Notes under the pieces: model-generated
The model's database searches: none
The model's input: only the letters and a program-made list of their open reading frames with translations
What the model was told of the DNA's origin: nothing
Part shown: piece by piece, positions 18,640 to 30,061 of the stretch
Position numbering within the stretch: position 1 is the stretch's first letter
Layout of the letters: the number at the start of each line of letters is the position of its first letter
Position numbers and translations under genes: made by a program
Source of the DNA: RPQJ01 sp963707145
Lineage (GTDB): Bacteria > Pseudomonadota > Gammaproteobacteria > Steroidobacterales > Steroidobacteraceae
Reading direction: 5' to 3'
Length of the DNA: 64,000 nucleotides
Assembly (NCBI GenBank): GCA_963707145.1
Contig: CAVPOQ010000009.1
Coordinates: 124,001-188,000, forward strand

Positions 18640-19778
18640 TGGAAATCATCCTGCTCGGCATCTACGGCGCGATCGTCTGGCTGATCTTCATCAAGTTCAA
18701 ATGGCTGCCGTGGAACACCACCAGCCAGATCACCGTCGCCATCATCCCGATCGTCGCGCTGACGGCGCTGATCCTGACCCTGAACGTCGTCGCCCCGTCC
18801 TCGGCCGACGTGCGCGTGTTCAAGTACACGATCCCGATCGTCTCGCAGGTGCGCGGGCGCGTGATCGAGGTTCCGGTCGAGGAGGGCAATCGCCTGGTCA
18901 AGAAGGGCGACGTGCTGTTCCGGGTCGATCCGACGCCCTACCAGCTGACCGTGGACAGTCTGGCGGCGCAACTCGTCGGCGCCAAGGGCGGCGACCAGCA
19001 ACTGCGCGAGCAGCTTCGGGCGGCGCAGGGCAATAGCTCCGCGATTCGCGCGCGGATCGGCCTCACGCGGACCCGCGTCGAGCAGAATCGCGCGCTGGCG
19101 GCGACCGGCGCCGGCAACAGGTTCGATCTCGAGCAGTCCGAAGCCGATCTGCGCGACCTCGACGCCCAGTTGAGCACGTCGATCGCCAACGAATCGCAGG
19201 TCCGCGCCCAGTTGGCGGCGACCGTCGGGGGCGACATCGCCTCGGTCGCCAAGGTCAGGGCCGATCTCGCCAACGCCGAGTGGGAGCTCGAGCAGACCAC
19301 CGTGCGCTCGCCCTGCGACTGCTACGTCATCAACCTGGCGCTGCGACCGGGCGCGTTCGTGGCCGCCATGCCGTTCAACGCGGTGATGACGCTGGTCGAG
19401 GCAGAGGGTCAGGTGGTGGCGCTCTTCAACCAGAACGAGCTGCACCAGATCGCACCGGGCAACCGTGCCGAGTTCACGCTCAAGACCAACCCGGGTCGCA
19501 TCGTCCGCGCGACGGTCGACTCGGTGATCTGGGCGCAGGGCATGGGGCAGATGCAGCAGAGCGGAACGATCCCGATGACCGGCGTGCTGGCGGCGCCACC
19601 AAATCGCTTCGCGGTCAAGTTCGACATCGAGGATGCCGACAAGGAGATTCTGGTCGCCGCGGGCGCTGCCGGACAGGCGGCTGTCTACACCGAGACGGGG
19701 AAGGCTATCCACATCCTGCGCATGGTCATCCTGCGCGTCGGCGCCTACACGGATTACCTGGTGCTGAAGCTGCACTGA
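18639..19778 (+). CDS. HlyD/EmrA-type membrane fusion protein (YiaV/YibH-like)
   Basis: Periplasmic adaptor of a tripartite envelope system, 379 residues. Unlike classic HlyD proteins it has two N-terminal helices (LLGIYGAIVWLIFIKFKWL and a second at about 28-50). The lipoyl-like half-motifs (IVSQVRGRVIEVPVEEGNRL and TVRSPCDCYVINLALRPGAF) flank an alpha hairpin (about 105-195), followed by a beta-barrel. Start overlaps the DUF3302 stop, and the outer-membrane factor follows after 4 bp. No canonical RND, MFS or ABC pump lies in the cluster, so the inner-membrane partner is the DUF3302 protein, the AI-2E permease or an unlinked pump. Confidence 0.85.
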   Translation: MEIILLGIYGAIVWLIFIKFKWLPWNTTSQITVAIIPIVALTALILTLNVVAPSSADVRVFKYTIPIVSQVRGRVIEVPVEEGNRLVKKGDVLFRVDPTPYQLTVDSLAAQLVGAKGGDQQLREQLRAAQGNSSAIRARIGLTRTRVEQNRALAATGAGNRFDLEQSEADLRDLDAQLSTSIANESQVRAQLAATVGGDIASVAKVRADLANAEWELEQTTVRSPCDCYVINLALRPGAFVAAMPFNAVMTLVEAEGQVVALFNQNELHQIAPGNRAEFTLKTNPGRIVRATVDSVIWAQGMGQMQQSGTIPMTGVLAAPPNRFAVKFDIEDADKEILVAAGAAGQAAVYTETGKAIHILRMVILRVGAYTDYLVLKLH

Positions 19779-19782
19779 GCCC

Positions 19783-21199
19783 ATGAGCACACGCAACACA
19801 ACGCTCGCGCTCGTCGTGCTCGCCACGCTCTCGGCCTGTGCGCTCGAGGCGCCGCCGAAGCCCGCCGACTACCAGGCCGAGGCACTCCCGGGCGTGCAGG
19901 TCCCGGACCAGTGGACGGCGCAGGGCGAGGGCAGCGGGCCGGTCGCCCGCGCCTGGCTCGGCACCTTCGCCGACCCGCGCCTCGACGCGCTGGTGGCCGA
20001 GGCCATCGCGAACAACCCGGACCTGCGGGTCGCCGCGGCGCGCGTCCAGGTCGCCTCCGAGTACGTGAACCTCGCCGATTCCACGCTCTACCCGCAGGTC
20101 AACCTGCTCGCGAAGGGCGGCGGCAAGATGGGCGGTGACGCGAGCGGTACGAGCGGCATCGGGCTGTTCGCGAACTGGGAACTCGACCTGTGGGGTCGCG
20201 TGCGCTCCGAGCGGGCGGCCACGACGGCCGGGTACGAGTCGGTCGTCGCCGACGCCGAGTACGCACGCCAGTCGGTGGCCGCGCTGGTCGCGAAGTCCTA
20301 CTTCCTGGCCGTCGAGGCCACGCTGCAGCGGCGACTCGCCGAGGAGATGGTCGGGTCCACAGAGAAGCTCGTCACGCTGGCGGAGCAGCGGCAGCGCGTC
20401 GGCAGCGGCGACGGCTACGACGTGGCCCTGGCGCGCGCGAACGTCGAGACGTTTCCGCGACACGGTCGAAAAGCTCGGCCTGGCGCGCGAGCAGGCACTG
20501 CGCGCGCTCGAGGCGCTCGTCGGGCGATATCCGGCCGCCGAGGTCGAGGTGGCCGCGCAGCTCGCGCAGCCCCCGGGAGCGGTGCCGGCAGGGCTGCCCT
20601 CGGAACTGCTGGAGCGGCGCCCGGACGTGGTCGCGGCCGAGCGGCGCGTCGCCGCGGCGTTCTACGGCGTGCAGGAAGCGAAGGCAGCGCGGCTGCCGCG
20701 CATCTCGCTCACGGCGTCGGTCAACTCCATCTCGAGTGACCTGTTCGTGCTCAAGGACCACGACAACCCGGTCTGGAGCGTGGGCGCGAGCCTTCTGCAG
20801 CCGGTATTCAACGCCGGCGCGCTGCAGACGGAGGTGCGGATCCGCACGGCCGAGCAGCAGCAGGCCATCGCCGAATACGGTCGCACCGGCGCGCGGGCCT
20901 TCGGGGAAGTGGAGGACGCGCTGTCGTCCGAGTTCGCCTCCGGGCGGCGCGAGGCCATCCTCGGTCGCGCGGTGGCGCAGAACGAAGCGGCGCTCGAGCT
21001 GGCGCGGCAGCGCTACAAGGTCGGCTCGGGCGACCTGCGCGCGGTGTCGCAGCAGCAACTTGCCGTATTCGGGGCCCGCGCGGCGCTGCTGCGCGTGCAG
21101 ACCGAGCGGCTCGTCCAGCGCGTGAACGTGTACCTCGCCCTCGGCGGCGGGTTCGACGCGACGCCGGCGGGCACGCCGGTCGCCCAGACGAAGGAATGA
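19783..21199 (+). CDS. NodT/OprM-type outer-membrane efflux lipoprotein, frameshifted
   Basis: TolC-family channel that would complete the HlyD-based system. Lipobox LATLSAC at the N-terminus. Conserved features include FADPRLDALVAEAIANNPDL, IGLFANWELDLWGRVRSE, RPDVVAAERRVAAAFYGVQE and QRYKVGSGDLRAVSQQQ. An extra T near 20452 (GTTTCC for GTTCC) breaks the frame between the two structural repeats; both sides are well conserved. About 471 residues when repaired, normal for the family. AspT1 follows after 3 bp. Confidence 0.85.
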
Positions 21200-21202
21200 G
21201 CC

Positions 21203-22892
21203 ATGGCCTGGTTTCAATCGATCCTGCAGGCCCACCCGGAGATCGCGTTCTTCCTGGTGCTGGGCCTCGGTTACCTGTTCGGCAAGCTCTCGCTCGGCAG
21301 CTTCAAGCTCGGTGCAGTCACCGGCACGCTGCTCGCCGGCGTACTCGTCGGCCAGCTCGGCGTCACGCTGCCGAACGAGGTCAAGCAGTGCTTCTTCCTG
21401 CTGTTCCTGTTCGCGATCGGCTTCCGGACGGGTCCGCAGTTCTTCCGTGGCCTCAAGAGCGACGGGCTGGCCCACGCGGCGCTCGCGGCCATCGTGGCGA
21501 CGACCGGCCTGATCGTCGCCTGGATCGTGGCCGTGCTGTTCGGCTACGACGCGGGCACGGCGGCGGGCCTCGTCGCGGGCTCGCTCACGGAGTCGGCGAC
21601 CATCGGCACGGCCATGGACGCCATCGCGCGTCTCGACCTCGCCGAGGCCGAGCGGACCGCGCTCAGCAACAACATCCCGGTGGCCTTCGCGGTCACCTAC
21701 CTCGTCGGGGTCACGGTCGCCGCGTGGGTGCTGTCGCAGCTCGCGCCGAAGCTGCTGCGCGTGGACCTCGCCGAGGAGTGCCGCAAGCTCGAGGAGCAGA
21801 TGCAGGGCGGCGCGGCCAACCAGGCGTCCGCGCGACGCGAGTTCGAGTTTCGCGCTTACGCCGTGGATCCCGGGTCCAGGTTCGTCGGACGCGGCGTCGC
21901 CGATCTGGAGGGCATGGCGCCGGGATTGCGGATCTTCGTCGAGCAGGTTCGCAGCCGCGGCCAGATCATTGGCGACCCGCGACGTGAAGGCGCTCAAGGA
22001 AGGCGACGTGGTGGCGATGTCCGGGCGTCGCGAGATGCTGGTCGAGGTGCTGGAGGCGCCCGGCAGCGGACTGCGGGAGGTGGATGACCGCGAACTCCTG
22101 GACGTGCCGAGCGACGTCGTGGACGTCGTGGTCACGAACAAGGCGATCGACGGGCGGACGCTCGCCGACCTCGCCACCGACCCGTCCGCGCGCGGCGTGT
22201 TCCTGCGTCGCATCACGCGCGGCGGCACGGACCTGGGGAAGCTGCCCGACACGAAGGTGCACCGTGGCGACGTATTGACCATCGTCGGATCCGCCGCCAG
22301 CACGACGCGTGTGGCCGAACTCTTCGGGGTGGCGGATCGCGCCTCGGACGTGACGGACATGATGGTCGTCGCGACCGGCATCGTGGCCGGCGCACTCATC
22401 GGCCTGCCGGCGCTCGACATCGGCGGCGTCGAGATCGGCCTGAGCCTGCCGGTCGGCGTGCTGCTCGGCGGACTGGTCTGCGGCTGGCTGCGCTCGGTGA
22501 GGCCGGGCCTGTTCGGGCGCGTGCCGGGGCCGACGCTGTGGATCTTCGAGTCCATCGGGCTCACGGGCTTCGTGGCGGTGGTCGGCCTGAACGCAGGCCC
22601 CGATTTCGTGCAGGGACTGAAGGCGAGCGGGCTGAGCCTCGTCGCCGCCGGTGCGATCACGATCACGGCAGCGCTGCTGATCGGCGTGATGCTCGGCAAG
22701 TGGCTGTTCAGGATGCACCCCGGCGTGCTGCTCGGCGTGTGCGCCGGCGCCTGCACGGCCACGCCGGCGCTGGCGGCGGTGCAGGAGGCGGCGCGCAGTT
22801 CCGTGCCGTCGATGGGATACGGCGTGGCCTACGCGGTGGGCAACGTGCTGCTGGCCATCTGGGGCACGGTGATCGTCGCACTGATGGCCTGA
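21203..22892 (+). CDS. aspT: AspT-family aspartate:alanine-type exchanger, copy 1
   Basis: Putative precursor/product antiporter of the AAE (AspT/YidE/YbjL) family, about 562 residues. N-terminal helices include FKLGAVTGTLLAGVLVGQLG and FLLFLFAIGFRTGPQFFRGL. Two central RCK_C (TrkA-C) domains follow (about 205-370, with VTNKAIDGRTLADLA and HRGDVLTIVGSA). C-terminal helices contain GPTLWIFESIGLTGFVAVVG and GVCAGACTATPALAAVQEAA. An extra G near 21973 breaks the first RCK domain. The link to aspartate rests on the aspartate decarboxylase two genes downstream, as in the Tetragenococcus aspD-aspT operon. Confidence 0.82.
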
Positions 22893-22921
22893 ACGGACGC
22901 GACAGCGCCCGGAGGTGACGA

Positions 22922-24621
22922 GTGGGACTCTGGCAATGGATCGTGACGACGCTGCGCTCGTACCCCGAGCTGGCGATCTTCCTCGCGCTCGCCATCGGAT
23001 TCTGGATCGGGCCGAAGAAGCTCGCGGGCTTCAGCCTGGGCAGCGTCACGGCGACGCTGCTCGCCGCGGTGGCGATCGGGCAGCTCGGCATCGCGGTGCC
23101 CGGCCCCATCAAGTCGACGTTCTTCCTGCTGTTCCTGTTCGCGGTGGGCTACGGCGTGGGCCCGCAGTTCTTCCGCGGCCTCGGCAAGGAAGGGCCGAAG
23201 CAGATCCTGTTCTCGGTGATCGTGCTGGCACTGTGCCTGCTGGTTCCGTTCGTGTGCGCGAAGATCGCCGGGCTCGACCTGGGCTACGCCGTGGGCCTGT
23301 ACGCCGGCTCGCAGACCATCTCCGCCTCCATCGGCGTGGCCTCGGACCAGATCACCCGCCTCGGACTCCCGGCCGAGCAGGCCAAGGCCTACCTCGATGC
23401 GATCCCGATCGGCTACGCCGTGACGTACATCTTCGGCACCATCGGCTCCGCGATCGTGCTCGCGCAGATCGGACCGAAACTGATCGGCGTGGACCTGCCC
23501 GCGGCCTGTGCCGAGTACGAGAAGCAGATGGGCGGCGGCGTGGTCGGGCAGGACCCGGGCGTGTTCTCGGCCTACCGGCAGGTCGAGCTCCGCGCCTATC
23601 GCATTCCGGCCGCGGGCGGACTGACGGGCAGGCCGGTGCGCGAGCTCTTCCCGGGACTTCGCATCTTCGTGGAGCGCATCCGCCGCGGCGAGCGGATCAT
23701 CGAGGCCGACGGCGGCAGCATCCTCGAGCCCGGCGACGTCGTGTCGATCTCCGGCCCGCGCGCGGCGCTCGTGGAGCAGGTCGAGAGCGTGGTGCCCGAG
23801 GTAGACGACCGCGGGCTGCTCGACATGCCGGTCACGGTGGTCGACGTGTTCGTGCGCAGCAAGGCCGTCAACGGCCGGACGCTGCGCGAAGTCGCGGACC
23901 TGCCGGAGACCCGCGGCATCTACCTGCGCAAGATCACGCGCAACATGGTCGAGATCCCGGTGCTGCCCGAGACCGAGGTCCTGCGCGGCGACATCCTCAC
24001 GATCGGCGGCAGCGTGCCGCACGTGGATGCGGCCGTCGCGCTGCTCGGTCACGCCGACCGGCCGGTGGAGTCCACCGACCTCGCGGTCGTGTCGGCCGGC
24101 ATCGTGATCGGCGGGCTGATCGGCGCGTTCACCTACGTCGCGGGCGGGTTGCCCATCAGCCTCTCGACCTCGGGCGGAGCCCTGCTGGCCGGACTGGTCC
24201 TGGGGTACCTGCGCACCATCCACCCGACCTTCGGCAACATCCCCGCCCCCGCGCTCTGTGGCTGATGAACACGCTGGGCCTCAACGTCTTCATCGCCATC
24301 GTCGGAATCAGTGCGGGCCCGGGCTTCGTGTCCGGCCTGCAGGCGGTCGGCGTGAGCCTGTTCCTGTGGGGCATGGTCGCGACGACCATTCCGCTCGTGG
24401 TGGCCGTACTGCTCGGCCACTACGTCTTCAAGTTCCACCCCGCGATCCTGTTCGGCGTCTGCGCCGGCGTGCGCACCACGACCGCTGCGCTCGGCATGAT
24501 CCAGGAAGCGGCGAAGAGCAAAGTGCCGGCACTCGGCTACGGCATGCCCTACGCCATCGGCAATACGCTGCTGACCATCTTCGGCATGGTGATCGTGCTG
24601 ATGCTGGCCGGCGGTTCCTGA
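22922..24621 (+). CDS. aspT: AspT-family aspartate:alanine-type exchanger, copy 2
   Basis: Paralogue of the preceding gene with the same layout (about 566 residues): duplicated membrane halves around two RCK_C domains (about 205-375). GTG start after CGGAGGTGAC. Motifs FSLGSVTATLLAAVAIGQLG, YAGSQTISASIGVASDQITR and ILFGVCAGVRTTTAALGMIQ are like those of Tetragenococcus AspT. A two-base expansion (CTCT) near 24257 breaks the frame just before WLMNTLGLNVFIAIVG. Of the two copies it lies nearer aspD (35 bp upstream), making it the better candidate for the actual Asp/Ala exchanger. The two copies are clearly diverged, not a recent duplication. Confidence 0.85.
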
Positions 24622-24656
24622 CCACCAAGGCGGCCGTGGCCGCGAGGGAGAACATC

Positions 24657-26342
24657 GTGGACATCGTCAAGCTGCGCGAGTACGAGACCCTGAGCCCGTT
24701 CGAGATCAAGGACTTCCTCGCCAAGGCGGCGAGCAAGGCCGCGGGAAGCTCGGCGGTCGCCTATCTCAATGCCGGTCGCGGCAATCCGAACTGGATCGCC
24801 ACCGAGCCGCGCGAGGCGTTCTTCCTGCTCGGCCAGTTCGCCATCACCGAGAGCAAGCGCGTGCTCGACCTGCCGCCGGGCGTCGGCGGCATGCCGCAGG
24901 CGCGCGGCATCGCCTCGCGGATGTCCGCCTGGCTCGTCAAGCACGCGGACCTGCCGGGTGCCGGGTTCCTCGGCGCGCTGGTGCCATGGGCGGTGCAGAA
25001 ATTCGGCTTCGATGCCGACCGGTTCGTGCACGAGCTGGTGGACTCGATCATCGGCGACAACTACCCGGTGCCCGACCGCATGCTGGTGCACAACGAGCAG
25101 ATCGTGCACGAGTACCTGCAGTGGGCGATGTGCGGCCTGCCGCGGCCGAAAGGCAAGTTCCAGCTGTACGCCGTCGAGGGCGGCACGGCGGCGATGTGCT
25201 ACATCTTCAAGTCGATGAAGACCAACCGGCTGCTCAACGCCGGCGACACCATCGCGCTCGGCACGCCGATCTTCACGCCGTACCTCGAGATGCCGCACCT
25301 CGAGGACTACGACCTCAAGGTCGTGAACATCCAGGCCACCCAGGAAAACCGCTGGCAGTTCGAGGAGCAGGAGCTGAACAAACTCCTCGACCCGACGATC
25401 AAGGCGTTCTTCCTGGTCAACCCCGGCAATCCGAGTGCGGTGGCGCTGAGCGAGAAGACCATCGCGAAGATCGGTGCGATCCTCAAGAAGCGGCCCGACC
25501 TGATCCTGCTCACCGACGACGTGTACGGCACGTTCGTGCCCGGCTTCCGCTCGCTGCTCGGCGCCTTCCCGCGCAACACCATCGGCGTCTATTCCTACAG
25601 CAAGTACTTCGGCTGCACCGGCTGGCGCCTCGGGGTGATCGCGGTGCACGAGGACAACCTGTTCGACGAGCTGATCGCCAAGCACCCGGAACCGACGCTC
25701 CGGAAGATCGACAAGCGCTACAGCGCGCTCACGCTCGAGCCGCGCAAGCTGCGCTTCATCGACCGCATCGTCGCCGACAGCCGCGACGTGGCGCTCAACC
25801 ACACCGCGGGCCTGTCGCTGCCGCAGCAGGTGATGATGGCGCTGTTCTCGCTCTACGAGCTGATGGACACGAAGAAGCAGTACCAGAAGGCCTGCATCGG
25901 CATCGTGAAGAAGCGCGTCGAGGCGACGCTCGAGGGGCTCGGCATCGAGGTCCAGCCGAACGAACTCTACGACTGGTACTACGGGCTGATCGACCTCGAG
26001 TTCTGGGCACGCAAGTACGTCGGCGAGGACGTCGTGGAGTGGATGAAGGAGAACGTGCACCCGCTCGACATCGTGTTCCGGCTGGCCGAGGACCACGGCA
26101 TCGTGCTGCTGAACGGCAGCGGATTCGAGGCGCCGGACTGGTCGGTGCGCGTGTCGTTCGCGAACCTCAACGACCACGTCTACGACGACATCGGGCGTGC
26201 CGTGCGAGCAGTCGCCCGCGGCTACCGACAGGCGTACGAGGCGTCCAGGGGCAAGACGGCGGGCGGCAAGGGGCCGGCGGCCAAGGTGGCCAAGGCGGCG
26301 AAGGGTGGAACCTCGCCATTGGCCGGCGCCAGGAAGAAATAG
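24657..26342 (+). CDS. aspD: Aspartate 4-decarboxylase (PLP-dependent, bifunctional with aminotransferase)
   Basis: Converts L-aspartate to L-alanine and CO2, consuming a cytoplasmic proton; fold type I aminotransferase. 561 residues from a GTG with GAGGGAGA upstream. The PLP lysine is Lys316 in YSYSKYFGCTGWRLG. The upstream NPGNPSA and LLTDDVYGTFVPGF motifs and the long N-terminal extension (GRGNPNWIATEPREAFFLLG) are specific to AspD. The last about 35 residues form a Lys/Ala/Gly-rich tail (GGKGPAAKVAKAAKGG) that looks like an unstructured addition. It follows two AspT-type exchangers and precedes an exported asparaginase, giving a coherent asparagine/aspartate pathway. Confidence 0.93.
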   Translation: MDIVKLREYETLSPFEIKDFLAKAASKAAGSSAVAYLNAGRGNPNWIATEPREAFFLLGQFAITESKRVLDLPPGVGGMPQARGIASRMSAWLVKHADLPGAGFLGALVPWAVQKFGFDADRFVHELVDSIIGDNYPVPDRMLVHNEQIVHEYLQWAMCGLPRPKGKFQLYAVEGGTAAMCYIFKSMKTNRLLNAGDTIALGTPIFTPYLEMPHLEDYDLKVVNIQATQENRWQFEEQELNKLLDPTIKAFFLVNPGNPSAVALSEKTIAKIGAILKKRPDLILLTDDVYGTFVPGFRSLLGAFPRNTIGVYSYSKYFGCTGWRLGVIAVHEDNLFDELIAKHPEPTLRKIDKRYSALTLEPRKLRFIDRIVADSRDVALNHTAGLSLPQQVMMALFSLYELMDTKKQYQKACIGIVKKRVEATLEGLGIEVQPNELYDWYYGLIDLEFWARKYVGEDVVEWMKENVHPLDIVFRLAEDHGIVLLNGSGFEAPDWSVRVSFANLNDHVYDDIGRAVRAVARGYRQAYEASRGKTAGGKGPAAKVAKAAKGGTSPLAGARKK

Positions 26343-26359
26343 TCAGGATTCGAGGACCC

Positions 26360-26382
26360 GCGGCCGGCCGCTGGCCGGCCGC
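26360..26382 (+). terminator. Perfect GC hairpin between aspD and asparaginase genes
   Basis: A 10-bp perfect stem (GCGGCCGGCC / GGCCGGCCGC) with a three-base GCT loop lies 18 bases after the aspD stop and 20 bases before the asparaginase start. No T-run follows, so a classical rho-independent terminator is unlikely. It may be a partial attenuator or an mRNA stability element that sets relative expression. Confidence 0.45.
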
Positions 26383-26402
26383 CACCAAACGGAGACGCAG
26401 AC

Positions 26403-27470
26403 ATGAAACACAGGTCAACAATTCTCGGCATCGCGGCGATCGTCGCGCTGGGCGGACTCGCCACGACCGTGCAGGCTGCGGACCTGCCGAAGGTGCGCGT
26501 GCTCGCCACCGGCGGCACGATCGCCGGAGCCCAGGCGAGCGCCACGGACTACGGCTACAAGTCCGGCGCCTACGACGTCAACTCGCTGCTGAGCGCCGTG
26601 CCGAACCTCGACAAGCTCGCCGTGATCACGGGCGAGCAGGTGGCGAGCATCGGCAGCCAGGACATGAACGACGAGGTCTGGCTGAAGCTCGCCAAGCGAG
26701 TCAACGCCGTGCTGGCCGAGCCCGGCACCGACGGGGTCCTGATCACCCACGGCACGGACACGCTCGAGGAGACGAGCTACTTCCTCTCGCTGGTGACCAG
26801 CAGCACCAAGCCGGTCGTGATGGTGGGCTCGATGCGGCCGGCGACGGCGATCAGCGCCGACGGCCCCGGCAACATCTACAACGGCGTGGCGGTCGTGACG
26901 GACCCGGGTGCGAAGGGCAAGGGAACTCTCGTCGTGCTGAACGACGAGATTCACTACGCCCGCAACGTCGTGAAGACCAATACGACGACCGTCCAGACGT
27001 TCGTCAGCGTCAATCGCGGCCCGGCCGGGGTGGTGAACACGGGCAAGGTCCAGTGGTTCGAGCCCATGGACCGCAAGGTCGGCCCGGCGACGGGATTCTC
27101 CGTCGACGCGCTCGACAAGCTGCCGCGCGTGGACGTGATTTACGCGCACGCCAACATGAGCGCCGACCTGATCGAGGCGGCCGTCAGGAACGGTGCCAAG
27201 GGCATCGTGGTGGCGGGCGTCGGTGACGGCAACATGACCACTCCGGCGCTCGACGCGCTCACCCGCATCGCGAAGTCTGGTGTCGTCGTGGTGCGAAGCA
27301 CGCGCCTGCCCGAGGGCGTCGTGCTGCGCAACAACGAGGTCAACGACGACGAGAAAGGCTTCGTCGCCTCCGGCGAGTTCAATCCCGCCAAGTCGCGCGT
27401 GCTGCTGCAGCTCGCGCTCACCCAGACGACGGACCCGGTGCGGATCCAGAAGATGTTCTACGAGTACTGA
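26403..27470 (+). CDS. ansB: Type II (exported) L-asparaginase
   Basis: Hydrolyses asparagine to aspartate and ammonia in the periplasm. 355 residues; ATG after GGAGACGCAGAC. Signal peptide ends near TVQAAD. Catalytic residues appear in order: nucleophile Thr39 in ATGGTIAG, the second-site Thr-Asp in HGTDTLEET, and Lys in RNVVKTNTTT. The C-terminal FYEY is typical. Aspartate made here would be the natural substrate for the AspT exchangers and AspD encoded just upstream. No interruptions. Some members also accept glutamine. Confidence 0.94.
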   Translation: MKHRSTILGIAAIVALGGLATTVQAADLPKVRVLATGGTIAGAQASATDYGYKSGAYDVNSLLSAVPNLDKLAVITGEQVASIGSQDMNDEVWLKLAKRVNAVLAEPGTDGVLITHGTDTLEETSYFLSLVTSSTKPVVMVGSMRPATAISADGPGNIYNGVAVVTDPGAKGKGTLVVLNDEIHYARNVVKTNTTTVQTFVSVNRGPAGVVNTGKVQWFEPMDRKVGPATGFSVDALDKLPRVDVIYAHANMSADLIEAAVRNGAKGIVVAGVGDGNMTTPALDALTRIAKSGVVVVRSTRLPEGVVLRNNEVNDDEKGFVASGEFNPAKSRVLLQLALTQTTDPVRIQKMFYEY

Positions 27471-27478
27471 TCATCCCG

Positions 27479-27517
27479 GCTGCGCGCGACCACCCGGTCC
27501 CGGCTGCCGCGCGCAGC
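27479..27517 (+). terminator. Stem-loop after the asparaginase gene
   Basis: A 10-bp inverted repeat (GCTGCGCGCG ... CGCGCGCAGC) with a 19-base loop begins 9 bases after the stop codon. No poly-T tail follows. Termination here is possible but unproven, and the next gene, glgP, has its own strong ribosome-binding site. Confidence 0.35.
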
Positions 27518-27554
27518 AGCCCACGCCGCGGAGCAGTCGTCCGGCGTCCTGCGC

Positions 27555-27562
27555 AAAGGAGG
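27555..27562 (+). promoter_or_regulatory. Near-perfect ribosome-binding site for glgP
   Basis: AAAGGAGG six bases before the GTG start. This is one of the strongest Shine-Dalgarno matches in the window and fixes the GTG as the start. Confidence 0.7.
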
Positions 27563-27568
27563 ATTCGC

Positions 27569-30053
<2,485 letters not shown>

Positions 30054-30061
<8 letters not shown>

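Noticed and set aside
20372..22762. Nearly 800-codon minus-strand open frame opposite the OMF and AspT genes
   Set aside because: Low-complexity and without domains; the plus strand carries conserved families throughout.
24986..27226. 746-codon plus-strand frame overlapping aspD and the asparaginase gene
   Set aside because: Arg/Gly-rich translation in the wrong frame; both real genes have full catalytic motifs.
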